Shown in pieces: positions 32,909 to 41,836 of a DNA stretch of 64,000 nucleotides. The DNA comes from Paractinoplanes rishiriensis (GTDB lineage Bacteria; Actinomycetota; Actinomycetes; Mycobacteriales; Micromonosporaceae). A model generated the notes under the pieces. It saw only the letters and a program-made list of their open reading frames with translations, was not told the origin of the DNA and did no database searches. Where the stretch lies: assembly GCF_016862375.1 (NCBI RefSeq), contig NZ_BOMV01000048.1, positions 62,001 through 126,000 of the forward strand. Reading direction: 5' to 3'. Every line of letters begins with the position of its first letter. Positions within the stretch are counted from its first letter, which is position 1. The position numbers were made by a program, and so were the translations under genes.

Positions 32909-34897
32909 ATGACGATTACGGGTATTGACTCGACAGGCCAGTCGGCCGGCGGCAACGTTCTGCCGCCCCGTCAAGTGACCGAGACCGACGACCTGGACGC
33001 CGAGCTTCGGAGCCTGAGGGACGACGTCGCGACGACCGCTCCGGTCTCGCCCGTCCCCGCCGTCGAGGTCGCCCCTGAGCAGCACACGGAGCCACCAACG
33101 CAACGCCGAGCGTGGCGTTCGCTCACTTGGCGGGACGCGGTTGCGATAGCGACGTTCATCGCTGTATCGCTCTACCTCACGTGGCCGCTGTGGTCCAACC
33201 TTGGTCACGGGATGGCCGACGATCCGCAGGATCAGGCTTTCTTTGAGTGGATGTTGGCGCACGGCGCTCGGGTCGTCACGGATGGCGCCTATCCGTTCTT
33301 CTCGGATCGCATGAATTACCCCGACGGGGTGAACATGATGGCCAACACCTCGGTGCTGGCCGTTTCCATCCCGATGACACCGGTGACTCTGCTCTTCGGT
33401 CCGCATGTGGCGTTCAACGTATTTCTTACTCTTGCGTTGGCACTCACCGGCATCTCGTGGTATTTCGTGCTCTCGCGTCAGTTCGTCGGCTCGCGACTTG
33501 CCGCTTGGCTCGGTGCGATGTTCTGCACGTTCGCACCCAGCATGGTGTCGCACGCCGGCGGCCACCCGAATATCGTCTCGCAGTTCCTGGTCCCGCTGAT
33601 CATCTGGCGTACGCTGCGGCTGCGCGCCCCCGGACGGTCCCTGCGCAACGGGTTGATCCTCGCCGCGCTGCTGATCTGGCAGGCGTTCATCAACCTGGAA
33701 ATCCTGTTCATGACCGCGGTCGGACTCGGCTTCTTCTGCGCGTTCATGGCACTGGCCCGGCGTAAGCGGCACCGGGGTGAGATCCGCGCATTCCTCCGTG
33801 CTCTTCTGGTGGCCGGCACGGTCACCGTCGCGGTGCTGGCGTATCCGCTCTCGGTGCAGTTCTTCGGCCCGCAGGCCTACCACGGACTTCCGGAGTTCGT
33901 TCGCAACTTCGGTGCCGACCTCGCGTCGTTCACCGCTTATGCGACCCGGTCCATCGCGGGTGACGCGGTGCTCGCCGAGCGGCTCGCCCAGAACCCCCAG
34001 GAGGAGAACGCATTCTTCGGGTGGGGTCTGGTCATTCTGTTCTTCGGCCTGATCGTCTGGATGCGCCGCACGCCCGCGGTCCTCGCGGTCGGCCTGGTGA
34101 CCCTGATCTTCGCCGCGATGTCGCTCGGCCCGCGCGTGATGATGGACGGCATCAACACCGGGGTGACCGGCCCGTGGGCGCTGCTGCACAGCGTCCCGGT
34201 GCTCAACTCGGCGGTGCCCACCCGCTGGGCGATGGCGATCGCGCCGGCGGTCGGCATCCTGCTGGCGCTCGGCGTCCAGCGCGCCGTCGACCTGGTCAAG
34301 TCGCAGCCGGCGGCCCGCGGCCCGGTCCGGGTGGCGATGGTCACCGCGGTGGCGATGGCGCTGGTCCCGCTGGTGCCGACCCCGCTGCCCACGCTGCCGC
34401 AGGTGCAGGCGCCCGAGTTCATCGCCTCCGGCGAGTGGCGCCGGTACGTCGACGACAACCACACGGTCGTCACGCTGCCGCTGCCCGACTCCAGCTACCC
34501 CGACCCGCTGCGCTGGAGCGCCGCCACCGGCCAGGACATGCGGATCGCCGGCGCCTACGCCCTGCTGCCCAACCAGAACCCGCTGAACCCCGCGGACCGC
34601 ACCGCCCTGTTCTCGCCGCCGTGGCGCCCCACCAGCGGCCTGATGGCCTCGATCCGCCAGGGCAACCCGATCCCCGAGATCACCGACACCCGCCGCGAGA
34701 TGACCCTGGCCGACCTCCGCTACTGGAAGGCCGGCGCCATCATGCTCACCCCCCAGCCCCGCGACACGGAGATGCTGCGCGCCATGACCGGCCTGCTGGG
34801 CGTCGAGCCGACCTGGATCGGCGGCGCCTGGGTCTGGGACGTCCGCCAGCTTGTCGACGACCCGGCCGCGGTCCTGACCGGCCCCGACATCAGCTGA
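32909..34897 (+). CDS. Large polytopic membrane protein, GT-C glycosyltransferase-like
   Basis: 662 aa. An acidic cytosolic N terminus of about 75 residues, then some ten membrane helices, with a periplasmic loop after the first helix containing MADDPQDQAFFEWML (an Asp pair at the place GT-C enzymes use to bind the metal or lipid sugar donor) and FFSDRMNYPDGVNMM. The soluble C-terminal domain from about residue 490 is periplasmic. The GT-C assignment rests on this topology and the acidic loop. It may act with the divergent methyltransferase in glycan or lipid modification. Confidence 0.7.
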   Translation: MTITGIDSTGQSAGGNVLPPRQVTETDDLDAELRSLRDDVATTAPVSPVPAVEVAPEQHTEPPTQRRAWRSLTWRDAVAIATFIAVSLYLTWPLWSNLGHGMADDPQDQAFFEWMLAHGARVVTDGAYPFFSDRMNYPDGVNMMANTSVLAVSIPMTPVTLLFGPHVAFNVFLTLALALTGISWYFVLSRQFVGSRLAAWLGAMFCTFAPSMVSHAGGHPNIVSQFLVPLIIWRTLRLRAPGRSLRNGLILAALLIWQAFINLEILFMTAVGLGFFCAFMALARRKRHRGEIRAFLRALLVAGTVTVAVLAYPLSVQFFGPQAYHGLPEFVRNFGADLASFTAYATRSIAGDAVLAERLAQNPQEENAFFGWGLVILFFGLIVWMRRTPAVLAVGLVTLIFAAMSLGPRVMMDGINTGVTGPWALLHSVPVLNSAVPTRWAMAIAPAVGILLALGVQRAVDLVKSQPAARGPVRVAMVTAVAMALVPLVPTPLPTLPQVQAPEFIASGEWRRYVDDNHTVVTLPLPDSSYPDPLRWSAATGQDMRIAGAYALLPNQNPLNPADRTALFSPPWRPTSGLMASIRQGNPIPEITDTRREMTLADLRYWKAGAIMLTPQPRDTEMLRAMTGLLGVEPTWIGGAWVWDVRQLVDDPAAVLTGPDIS

Positions 34898-34931
34898 GGA
34901 GGGCGGTCCCCGGACCGCCCTCCGACCTTTT
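34898..34931 (+). terminator. Intrinsic terminator
   Basis: GGAGGGCGGTCC / GGACCGCCCTCC perfect 12-bp stem with a 2-nt loop, followed by cgaccTTTT, directly after the stop of the membrane protein. Confidence 0.85.
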
Positions 34932-35074
34932 CGGTGGTGTGCGTGCCACGATCCGGTTGTGGGCCGGGGGCGGGCGGCTGCTGGTGGGTCGGGCACAGCC
35001 CGGTGGCTGCGCGCGGAGCCGGCGATGCAGCTAGCCGGGCGAGAGACCGTCCGGCCCGGCTTTACCCGTACCTT

Positions 35075-35872
35075 CTAAGGCTTGATGCAGCAGCCCTTGC
35101 AAACCTTGGGCTGCGGGAGCGTGAAAGCCAAACAGCACGTCTTGCGCTGCACATCCAGCTTGCCGCTGCGGTCCGGGACCAGTTCGATCAGGTCGGCCAC
35201 GCCCAGGGCCTCGAGCAGGCGGTCGATGGTCTCGGCGGACGGGCCGGGCAGGGCGTCGGCGGAGCGGAGGACGCCGTAGGCGACGCCCGACGACAGGGAA
35301 CCCAGCAGCGTGCGCGTGCCCAGCCGGACCCGGGTGTGGATGGCGTTCAGCAGCGGCGTCAGGTGTTCGTCGAGCAGGGTGCGGCGGAACTCGGCCAGCA
35401 AGGTCTGCTCGTCCGGGACCACGCGCACCTGCGGCAGGCCGCTCAGCGCCAGGGGGTCGGTGGGCAGGACGGCCACCGGGATGTCGGCGCGCAGGCCCAG
35501 GGTGACCAGCGGGCGGGGGTCGTTGAAGTGCATCAGGACGTCGGCGCCGGTCATCAGGGGAACCCGGCGGGCCGAGGCGAAACCCAAAACCGCGGGCAGG
35601 GCCAACCAATAGGTGTACGCCTTCCAGGCCAGCGCCGCGGCGGCGTGGGGCTGGGCGTTCCAGCGGCGGCCGGCTCCGGAGAGCAGGAGATCGAGGTGGT
35701 CCTCGGCGAGCCGGGCGGCGGGCTGCCAACCGGTGGGGTCGTGCACCAGGAGGTCGGGAGCCAGGCCCGGTAGCTCGGTGCTGGTGCCGAACATGGCGCG
35801 CAGGGTGGCGGTCACCGGTGCCAGGAGCTGGGGGGCGGTGGGACGAGTCAGGGGGACGAGGGCGGTGGTCAC
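35075..35872 (-). CDS. FhuF-like ferric-siderophore reductase ([2Fe-2S])
   Basis: 265-aa protein ending in the FhuF-type cluster ligands CC-x10-C-x2-C (C246, C247, C258, C261). These reductases release iron from ferric siderophores in the cytosol. The body (residues 1-240) has the usual helical ferric-reductase fold with WKAYTYWLALPAVLGFASARRVP. A near-consensus iron box lies 115 nt upstream, so the gene should be derepressed in iron starvation. No siderophore transporter is adjacent. Confidence 0.86.
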   Translation of the reverse strand: MTTALVPLTRPTAPQLLAPVTATLRAMFGTSTELPGLAPDLLVHDPTGWQPAARLAEDHLDLLLSGAGRRWNAQPHAAAALAWKAYTYWLALPAVLGFASARRVPLMTGADVLMHFNDPRPLVTLGLRADIPVAVLPTDPLALSGLPQVRVVPDEQTLLAEFRRTLLDEHLTPLLNAIHTRVRLGTRTLLGSLSSGVAYGVLRSADALPGPSAETIDRLLEALGVADLIELVPDRSGKLDVQRKTCCLAFTLPQPKVCKGCCIKP

Positions 35873-35986
35873 TGACGGCTACCACTCCGCGGTGACTCTG
35901 TGTTCCAGATCACCGCTCTCACCTCGCCATACCTTCGTCCGGGACCACTGTGTCCCGAGCCGCCAACGACGACTCACCGTACACCT

Positions 35987-36005
35987 CTAAGGCTAGCCTA
36001 ACCAA
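35987..36005. promoter_or_regulatory. IdeR/DmdR iron box
   Basis: CTAAGGCTAGCCTAACCAA, whose complement reads GGTTAGGCTAGCCTTA, matches the 19-bp actinobacterial iron-box consensus (TTAGGTTAGGCTAACCTAA) closely around GCTAGC. It lies between the FhuF-like gene and the XRE-deformylase gene. Confidence 0.8.
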
Positions 36006-36170
36006 CCCAGGAAGCCTGAACTTTCGGGCGAATACCCTCGGCCAGGGTTACCTAACCGTGAGTTGAGCCGTTGCCGGATTCGTCAAGGTATCTGTCGGCA
36101 ACGCGCTACTAGCACCTTGCGGACATCGGGCGGCGGTGACACTGAAGTTCTCGTCGCGAAGGGGACATCG

Positions 36171-37703
36171 ATGATGACCACCTCACCCGTCGAGCGGGCC
36201 GCTGACCAATTTGTTACGGCGCTGGCGCACTGGCGGGTCGAGCGCGGAATGAGCAAGAAGCAGCTTGCCGCGCGTATGGGTTTTGACCCCTCCTATGTCA
36301 GCCACGTGGAAGGGCGGCGGCACAAGCCTACCGAGGACTTCGCCCGCCGGGCCGAGGCGGTCCTGGGCGCCGGCGGGCTGATCTGGCAACGCTTCCAGGA
36401 GTACGACGAACTGCGCCACGCGCGCGGCTCGACGCTGCACCGCGACCCGCCGGTGCCGGTCCAGTGGCTGCCGCCGGGCACCGGGCTGATCGTCGAGCAG
36501 GAGGTCGCCGAGCTGGCCTACGCGGACGGCGGCTACCGCTGCCGGGTGCGGCGCTCGCTCTACAACGCCGGCGCCGAGCCGGTCACCCGCTACCTCGTGA
36601 AGATCTCGGTGGACCGCTACCCGCACGACCCGGCCGGCTCCAACCGGCACCACCGGGAGCACCCGCTGACCTTCGAGGAGATGGCCCTGGAGGCGTTCGC
36701 CGGCGAGGGCGGCGCCGTCGAGCCGATGCACTCCCGGATCAAGCTCGACCGGGACGCGGCCAAGGAGGTGTGGCTGCTGTTCGCGAACGAGCGGGGGCAG
36801 TTCCCGCTCTATCCGGGGCAGCGCACGGTCATCGAGTACGCGTACACGGTCGGCGTGGAGAAGTGGGGCCAGTGGTTCCAGCGCGCCGTGCGCCTGCCCA
36901 CGCGGAGGCTGACCGTCCGGCTCGACTTCCCGGAGAGCTTCGACCCGCAGGTGTGGGGCGTGGAGACGTCGCTGGCGGCCGAGGTGCCGGTGCGCTCGCC
37001 GCTGGAACGGCACCGCGAGAACGACCGGGCCATCTTCGAGTGGTCGACCGACGCGCCGCTGCTGAACGCCCGGTACCGGCTGGAGTGGCGGTTCCGCGGA
37101 GTGGGGGCGCCGTCGTACGCCGAGGTGGCGCCCGCGTCGCCGAACCTGCGCCGGGCCTCGCACCGGATGCGCGGGATCGGCATCGTGCAGCGCGGCTCCG
37201 ACCTGCTGCGGCAACGCGCCCGGCACTTCCAGCTGCCACGCGAGGACGCCGCGGCCCGCGAGGCGGTCACCGCGCTGCTCACCTCGCTGACCCGGCTCGA
37301 GGAACTGCACGACTTCAGCAAGGGCGTGGGCCTGGCGGCGCCGCAGATCGGCCGGTCGGTGGCCGCCGCGGTGGTGCGTCCGCCGGACCGGAACGCCGAC
37401 CCGGTGGTGCTGCTCAACCCGCGGGTGGTGGGTGAGTCGGCCGACCGGGACGAGCAGTACGAGGGGTGCCTGTCCTTCTTCGACTACCGGGGGCTGGTGC
37501 GCCGGCCGCTGCGGATCGAGGTGGAGCACGCCCGGTACGACGGGACCCGGGTGATCACGACGTTCGACCGGGCGATGGCGCGGCTGGTGGCCCACGAGAT
37601 CGACCACCTGGAGGGCCGGCTGTACGTGGACCGGATGACCGCCGAGTCCAACCTGGTGCCGGTCGCGAACTACCACCAGTCCGGGCGGCCCTGGGATTAC
37701 TAG
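36171..37703 (+). CDS. XRE helix-turn-helix / peptide deformylase fusion protein
   Basis: 510 aa in three parts. Residues about 10-70 are an XRE HTH (ALAHWRVERGMSKKQLAARMG, SYVSHVEGRRHKP). Residues about 100-335 form a beta-rich domain of unknown function. Residues 345-495 are a peptide deformylase with all three motifs: GVGLAAPQIG (385-394), EGCLS (C433) and HEIDH (H475, E476, H479), so catalysis is possible. Deformylases are normally stand-alone enzymes of about 170-200 aa. ATG 36171 (or 36174) has AAGGGGA 6 nt upstream. Role may be regulated deformylation or a deformylase fold used as a sensor; both are inference. Confidence 0.88.
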   Translation: MMTTSPVERAADQFVTALAHWRVERGMSKKQLAARMGFDPSYVSHVEGRRHKPTEDFARRAEAVLGAGGLIWQRFQEYDELRHARGSTLHRDPPVPVQWLPPGTGLIVEQEVAELAYADGGYRCRVRRSLYNAGAEPVTRYLVKISVDRYPHDPAGSNRHHREHPLTFEEMALEAFAGEGGAVEPMHSRIKLDRDAAKEVWLLFANERGQFPLYPGQRTVIEYAYTVGVEKWGQWFQRAVRLPTRRLTVRLDFPESFDPQVWGVETSLAAEVPVRSPLERHRENDRAIFEWSTDAPLLNARYRLEWRFRGVGAPSYAEVAPASPNLRRASHRMRGIGIVQRGSDLLRQRARHFQLPREDAAAREAVTALLTSLTRLEELHDFSKGVGLAAPQIGRSVAAAVVRPPDRNADPVVLLNPRVVGESADRDEQYEGCLSFFDYRGLVRRPLRIEVEHARYDGTRVITTFDRAMARLVAHEIDHLEGRLYVDRMTAESNLVPVANYHQSGRPWDY

Positions 37704-38815
37704 CCCATCTCCGAGAAGCTGTCGTACCGGATCCGGATCGACGGCACCTGGAGTTCGGCGAGCGTCTTGAGGGTCGCCTTGACCATCGGGCCGGACCCCG
37801 AGACGAAGAAGTCGTGGTCGTTCCACGGTCCGTACCGCGCCACGACCTCGGAGATGTTGCCCTGCTCGCCCGGGAAGGTCGGGTCGTCGCTGCACGCGGT
37901 CACCACCGAGAGCCAGGGGTAGCGCGCCGCGAGCCGGTTCAGGTCGGCCAGGTCGTACAGGTCCTCCCGGTTGCGCGCCCCGAAGAAGACGTGCACCCAG
38001 CGGGTCCTGTTGTACCGGGTCAGCTCCTCCAGCAGCGACTTGATCGGGGCCAGCCCGGTGCCGCCGGCGATGAACACCGCGTCCCGGGTGGAGCGCCGGT
38101 CCAGGTTCATGGTGCCCATCGGAGCGGCCAGCTTGACCATGTCGCCGACCTGCAACCGGCGGACCAGGGAGCTGGACACCCAGCCGGCGCCCAGCGCGCG
38201 TACGTGGAACTCCAGGGTGTTGTCCCGGCGCGGGGCGTTGGCCACCGAGTAGGTGCGCCACAGCCGGGGCTGAAACTTGGGGCACTCCAGGCTGAGATAC
38301 TGCCCGGCGCGGAACTCGAGTTGCTGCATCGGCTGCACCGTGAAGACCGCGATGTCCTTGGCCCGGCGCTCGTGCGACACCACCTCTGCGTACCAGTAGG
38401 GCGGGTTGGTGTCGGCCTCGGCGCCGGCCATCATGCGTGCGGCGATGACCGCGTACGCGTCGGCCCACGCCTGGTCGTACTCGACGCCCCACTGCTCGCC
38501 CGCGTACGCCCGCATCGCTTCGATCAAGGCTCCACCCACCACCTCGTAGTGATCTGGTTCCACGTGGAACTTGCGGTGATCCCGGCCCAGGCCCCTGAGG
38601 TAGTCGTCGAACTTCTCCGGGTCTTCCAGGGTCTGCACGGCGGTCACGATCGCGCTGAGCAGCCGGGAGCGCTGCACATCCATGTGGACCGGGAACAGAT
38701 CGCGAAGGTCGGGGCGGGACAGGAACATCCGCGCGTAGAAATATCCGGCTACCTTGTCCTGATGCTCCTCGACGAGACTCCAGCTCTCTTTGAGCAAGCG
38801 TGCGAGGTCTCCCAT
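37700..38815 (-). CDS. Flavohemoprotein-like globin with FAD/NAD reductase domain
   Basis: 371 aa. Globin domain 1-135 with B10-like YFYARMF and proximal His in GRDHRKFHVEPDHYEVVG; then ferredoxin reductase with FAD motif RTYSVANAP and NAD motifs GGTGLAPIKSLLEEL and VSGSGPMVKA. This architecture detoxifies nitric oxide (NO dioxygenase) using NADH. ATG 38815 begins at the globin A helix; an in-frame GTG at 38854 would add a Cys-rich stretch (SDCCDHPEC). Neither has a clear Shine-Dalgarno sequence. Its stop overlaps that of the deformylase fusion by 4 nt. Confidence 0.9.
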   Translation of the reverse strand: MGDLARLLKESWSLVEEHQDKVAGYFYARMFLSRPDLRDLFPVHMDVQRSRLLSAIVTAVQTLEDPEKFDDYLRGLGRDHRKFHVEPDHYEVVGGALIEAMRAYAGEQWGVEYDQAWADAYAVIAARMMAGAEADTNPPYWYAEVVSHERRAKDIAVFTVQPMQQLEFRAGQYLSLECPKFQPRLWRTYSVANAPRRDNTLEFHVRALGAGWVSSSLVRRLQVGDMVKLAAPMGTMNLDRRSTRDAVFIAGGTGLAPIKSLLEELTRYNRTRWVHVFFGARNREDLYDLADLNRLAARYPWLSVVTACSDDPTFPGEQGNISEVVARYGPWNDHDFFVSGSGPMVKATLKTLAELQVPSIRIRYDSFSEMG

Positions 38816-38947
38816 GCATTCAGGGTGGTCACAACAGTCAGAAGCACGACGCACGAAAAGTGCGACTCGTCTCAGTCTGCGGCGCGTCGCTTGCCCTGAT
38901 AGGTCCGTTTATGCTTAGCCGGCCGTCCCCGTTCGGGTGATCACCCC

Positions 38948-38953
38948 TACAGT
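38948..38953 (+). promoter_or_regulatory. -10 box of a leaderless CPBP protease gene
   Basis: TACAGT ends 6 nt before the GTG at 38960, with no Shine-Dalgarno sequence. Confidence 0.5.
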
Positions 38954-38959
38954 TGTCGC

Positions 38960-39718
38960 GTGACTGCTGCCGTCAGCCGCCGGTTCCTCTCGGCCGAGAT
39001 CGTCATCGTTCTGCTGCTCTCGCTCGGGCAGTCCGCGTTCTATGCGGTGGTGTCGCTGATCGCCAAGCTCACCGCCGACAAGCCGCTGAGCCAGCAGTCC
39101 GCGGTGCTCAACGCGTCCCAGTCGTCCCGGCCGTACCTGGACCTCACGTACCAGCTGCTCGGGATCTTCTTCTCCCTGGTGCCGGTGGCGCTGGCAATTC
39201 ACCTGCTGATGCGCGACCGCATCAACCCGTGGCGCACCCTCGGCCTCACGGCCGATCGACCGGGCTTCGACGCGGGCTGGGGCACGTTGCTGGCCGCCGG
39301 CATCGGGATTCCCGGGCTGCTTCTGGTGTACGCGGCGTCCGCGCTGGGCGTCAACGCGCAGATCGTCCCGGCCGCGCTAGAGCAGGTGTGGTGGGCGATC
39401 CCGGTCCTCATCCTGGCCGCCGTCGAGAACGCGGTGCTGGAAGAGGTGATCGTCGTCGGCTACCTGATGACCCGTTTGCGCGAGATGACCGTGCCGATCG
39501 GCTGGATCATCGTCTGCTCGGCCGTGCTGCGCGGCTCGTACCACCTCTACCAGGGCTTCGGCGCGTTCGTCGGCAACGCGGTGATGGGCGTGGTGTTCGC
39601 CCTCTTCTTCCTGAAGTACAAGCGCGTGATGCCGCTGATCGTCGCCCACACGATCCTCGACGTGGCGGCGTTCGTCGGCTACACCCTCCTGCCGAAGTCC
39701 TGGCTCACCTGGCTGTGA
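38960..39718 (+). CDS. CPBP-family intramembrane metalloprotease (CaaX-type/Rce1-like)
   Basis: 252 aa, about eight membrane helices. Rce1/CPBP motifs: ENAVLEEVIVVGYL (catalytic EE with Arg downstream), RGSYHLYQG (His) and AHTILDVAAF (H..D). Bacterial CPBP proteases process lipidated or membrane proteins or confer bacteriocin immunity; no such partner is next to it. Its end overlaps the EcsC-like gene by 14 nt on the opposite strand. Confidence 0.9.
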   Translation: MTAAVSRRFLSAEIVIVLLLSLGQSAFYAVVSLIAKLTADKPLSQQSAVLNASQSSRPYLDLTYQLLGIFFSLVPVALAIHLLMRDRINPWRTLGLTADRPGFDAGWGTLLAAGIGIPGLLLVYAASALGVNAQIVPAALEQVWWAIPVLILAAVENAVLEEVIVVGYLMTRLREMTVPIGWIIVCSAVLRGSYHLYQGFGAFVGNAVMGVVFALFFLKYKRVMPLIVAHTILDVAAFVGYTLLPKSWLTWL

Positions 39719-41387
39719 CTTTGTAATGGGCGTGGGCTCTCGCCGCAACGGCTTGGGCCGAGGCGTTACCGCTGAGGGCGGCCGCCAGCAGACTCGTGCC
39801 CGGGAAGTAGTGATTAGCCACCCGAACCACCGTCCACGCACCGGTCTGAACCGCCAGCAGACGCCCGAACCGCCACACTGCGCCGGATACGCCACTTTCG
39901 TCCTCGTAGGGCGGCCGGCTGGCAGCGGCGAGGGCCGCCTCGGCATCCGCCAGAGTCGGATGGACCCGCGTGATGACCAGCAGGTCGGCCGCTCGCTGCG
40001 GGTGGGTGGGGTCTTGCCCGTACGCCGCAGCGAGGTGCAGAACAAGTTCCGCGTGGGTGAGAGCCGCCGTCCCCACCAGGGCGGCCGGCGCAACGGACCC
40101 GGCCACCGCGCCGAGCACGCGGGTGAGCCTGCCGAACCGGGTGAACTGCTCCGTGGCCAGGCGGGCCAAGGCTTGGGGGGTGGCGGTGGGGTAGGAGTGC
40201 CTGGTCTTGGCGGCCCAGGTTTGGGCTCGGGGGCCGAGGACCTGGACCGCGGCGAGGGCCAGGAGTTCGGGGGCGTGCCCGGGGTCGGCGAGGAGCTTGG
40301 TCCAGGGGTCGTCGGGGGTTTCCACGGTCTCCTGCACCGTTGCCGGCCTCGTCGCTGCGACCTCCGGCTGGGCGGTGTCTTCCGCGACGGCGTCCGGCCT
40401 GGCGGCGCTTTCCTCGACCGTTTCCGGCTGGACGGCACCCTCTACGGCCGCCTCGGGCTGGGTCGGGATCTTTGCGGCCGAGTCGGGACGTGTCGGGCTT
40501 TCCCGTCTTTCGGCGGGGGTGGGTTCTCCCACTGGGGCAGGGGCTGGCCCGACGGCGGCTGCGGCTACCGGGGTAGGCGCCGGCGGCGTCGCGTCGGTCG
40601 GGACTGCCTTCCGCGGGGTGCGCTTCGCGGGCGTCGCCTTCTTGGCCTTACTTATAGGGGCGCTGCCCGCCTCGGTGGCGGCTGCCTTCTTCCTAGCCCG
40701 GCTGGGTGCGGCGGCCTTGATCGGTTCCGCGGACAATTTCGCCGGCTCTGTCCCAGTCGCGTCGCCGGTTCGCGGCGTTGCGGAGTTCTCCACGGCGGGT
40801 TTGGACGCCGGGGCGGGCGGCTGTGCGCCGGCCGCCGGCCGCGCGGCGGGTTCGGCCGGCGGGGCGGGCGACTGCGCGGGGGGTTCGGCCGGCGGGGTGG
40901 GCGACTGCGCGGGGGGTTCGGACGCTGGGGCGGGCGGCTGCGTGGCGGAGTGATCAGCGGTCGGCGGCTGCGTCTTGGCAGGTTTCGGTGCCGGGGCGGG
41001 CGGCTGCTTGGCGGCGGGCTCGGGTGCCGGGGCCGGCGGCTTGGGGCTGCGGCGGGCGGGTTGAGCCGGAATGTCCCGAGGCGGCGCGGCGGCGTCCGTG
41101 CCGGAAGCCGGGGCCTGCTCCCGGGGCTTCCGGGGGTTGACCTTGGGGTCGGCCGCGCGGGCGGGTTCCGGCGCTCGGCGCGGACGGGATGGTGCCGTCC
41201 CCCGATCGGGGTGATCCTCGGCACTCGGCGGTTGAAAAGTCACCGCCGGCGCCGCCTTGGTGGCGCGGCGTGGCGCACGCTGGGCCGGCTTCTCCTCCGG
41301 CTCGGACTGCTCGGGAGCGCTGAACGCGGGCCGTGCAGAACGAGCGCGCGGCGTGCCACGGCGCTCCGAGGGCGGCTTCTCCTCCAT
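39705..41387 (-). CDS. Pro/Ala-rich protein with C-terminal EcsC-like domain
   Basis: 560 aa. Residues about 20-365 are low-complexity Pro/Ala/Glu/Lys sequence with imperfect repeats (PPAPAPEP, PPAQSPTPPAEP, PPAQSPAPPAEP) and basic islands (RKKAAATEA, KRTPRKAVP). The C-terminal 190 residues (DPWTKLLADPGHAPELLALAAVQVLGPRA ... LVGTAALTHAELVLHLAAAYG over 380-490) look like an EcsC-family domain, which is membrane-associated. The function is unknown. The repeats are GC-biased and may vary in length between strains. Confidence 0.7.
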   Translation of the reverse strand: MEEKPPSERRGTPRARSARPAFSAPEQSEPEEKPAQRAPRRATKAAPAVTFQPPSAEDHPDRGTAPSRPRRAPEPARAADPKVNPRKPREQAPASGTDAAAPPRDIPAQPARRSPKPPAPAPEPAAKQPPAPAPKPAKTQPPTADHSATQPPAPASEPPAQSPTPPAEPPAQSPAPPAEPAARPAAGAQPPAPASKPAVENSATPRTGDATGTEPAKLSAEPIKAAAPSRARKKAAATEAGSAPISKAKKATPAKRTPRKAVPTDATPPAPTPVAAAAVGPAPAPVGEPTPAERRESPTRPDSAAKIPTQPEAAVEGAVQPETVEESAARPDAVAEDTAQPEVAATRPATVQETVETPDDPWTKLLADPGHAPELLALAAVQVLGPRAQTWAAKTRHSYPTATPQALARLATEQFTRFGRLTRVLGAVAGSVAPAALVGTAALTHAELVLHLAAAYGQDPTHPQRAADLLVITRVHPTLADAEAALAAASRPPYEDESGVSGAVWRFGRLLAVQTGAWTVVRVANHYFPGTSLLAAALSGNASAQAVAARAHAHYKVTAR

Positions 41388-41529
41388 GCCGTGGCAGCCT
41401 AGCCGTTTCGACCGCGTTTCACCTGTTGGAGGCGCTCCCCAAACCCGGCGACGCGCGGACCCCTAACCTCTTTGTGCGGCCCGCAACGGGTCCGGTATCC
41501 TCAAGCGTCGGTGGTCCCAGGGCCACCGG

Positions 41530-41620
41530 GGAGACTTCGCCTAGTCTGGTCTATGGCGCCGCACTGCTAATGCGGTTGGGGTTTTAAAGCCCCTCCCGGG
41601 TTCGAATCCCGGAGTCTCCG
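41530..41620 (+). tRNA. tRNA-Ser(GCT)
   Basis: Acceptor GGAGACT/AGTCTCC, discriminator G, anticodon arm CCGCA-CTGCTAA-TGCGG (anticodon GCT), long variable arm and T-arm CCGGG-TTCGAAT-CCCGG. Confidence 0.96.
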
Positions 41621-41656
41621 CGTGTTCGGCCGGTGTGTATGCTGGCGGAGCACTGA

Positions 41657-41729
41657 GCGCCCGTAGCTCAATGGATAGAGCATCTGACTACGGATCAGAA
41701 GGTTAGGGGTTCGAGTCCCTTCGGGCGCG
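41657..41729 (+). tRNA. tRNA-Arg(ACG)
   Basis: Acceptor GCGCCCG/CGGGCGC, discriminator G, anticodon arm TCTGA-CTACGGA-TCAGA (ACG). The integrase remnant begins about 110 nt downstream, so this tRNA may have served as an attachment site. Confidence 0.96.
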
Positions 41730-41836
41730 CTTGATTGTTTGGGGCCTGAACTGCGGAAACGTGGTTCGGGCCTTTCGCGTTGTCCGGCCTGTGTGGAGGT
41801 TGGGTGGCGTGTGGGTGGCAAATGGGTGTCGTCACC

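Noticed and set aside
32879-34996. 705-codon minus-strand frame
   Set aside because: Antisense of the GT-C-like membrane protein; composition is atypical and no motif is present.
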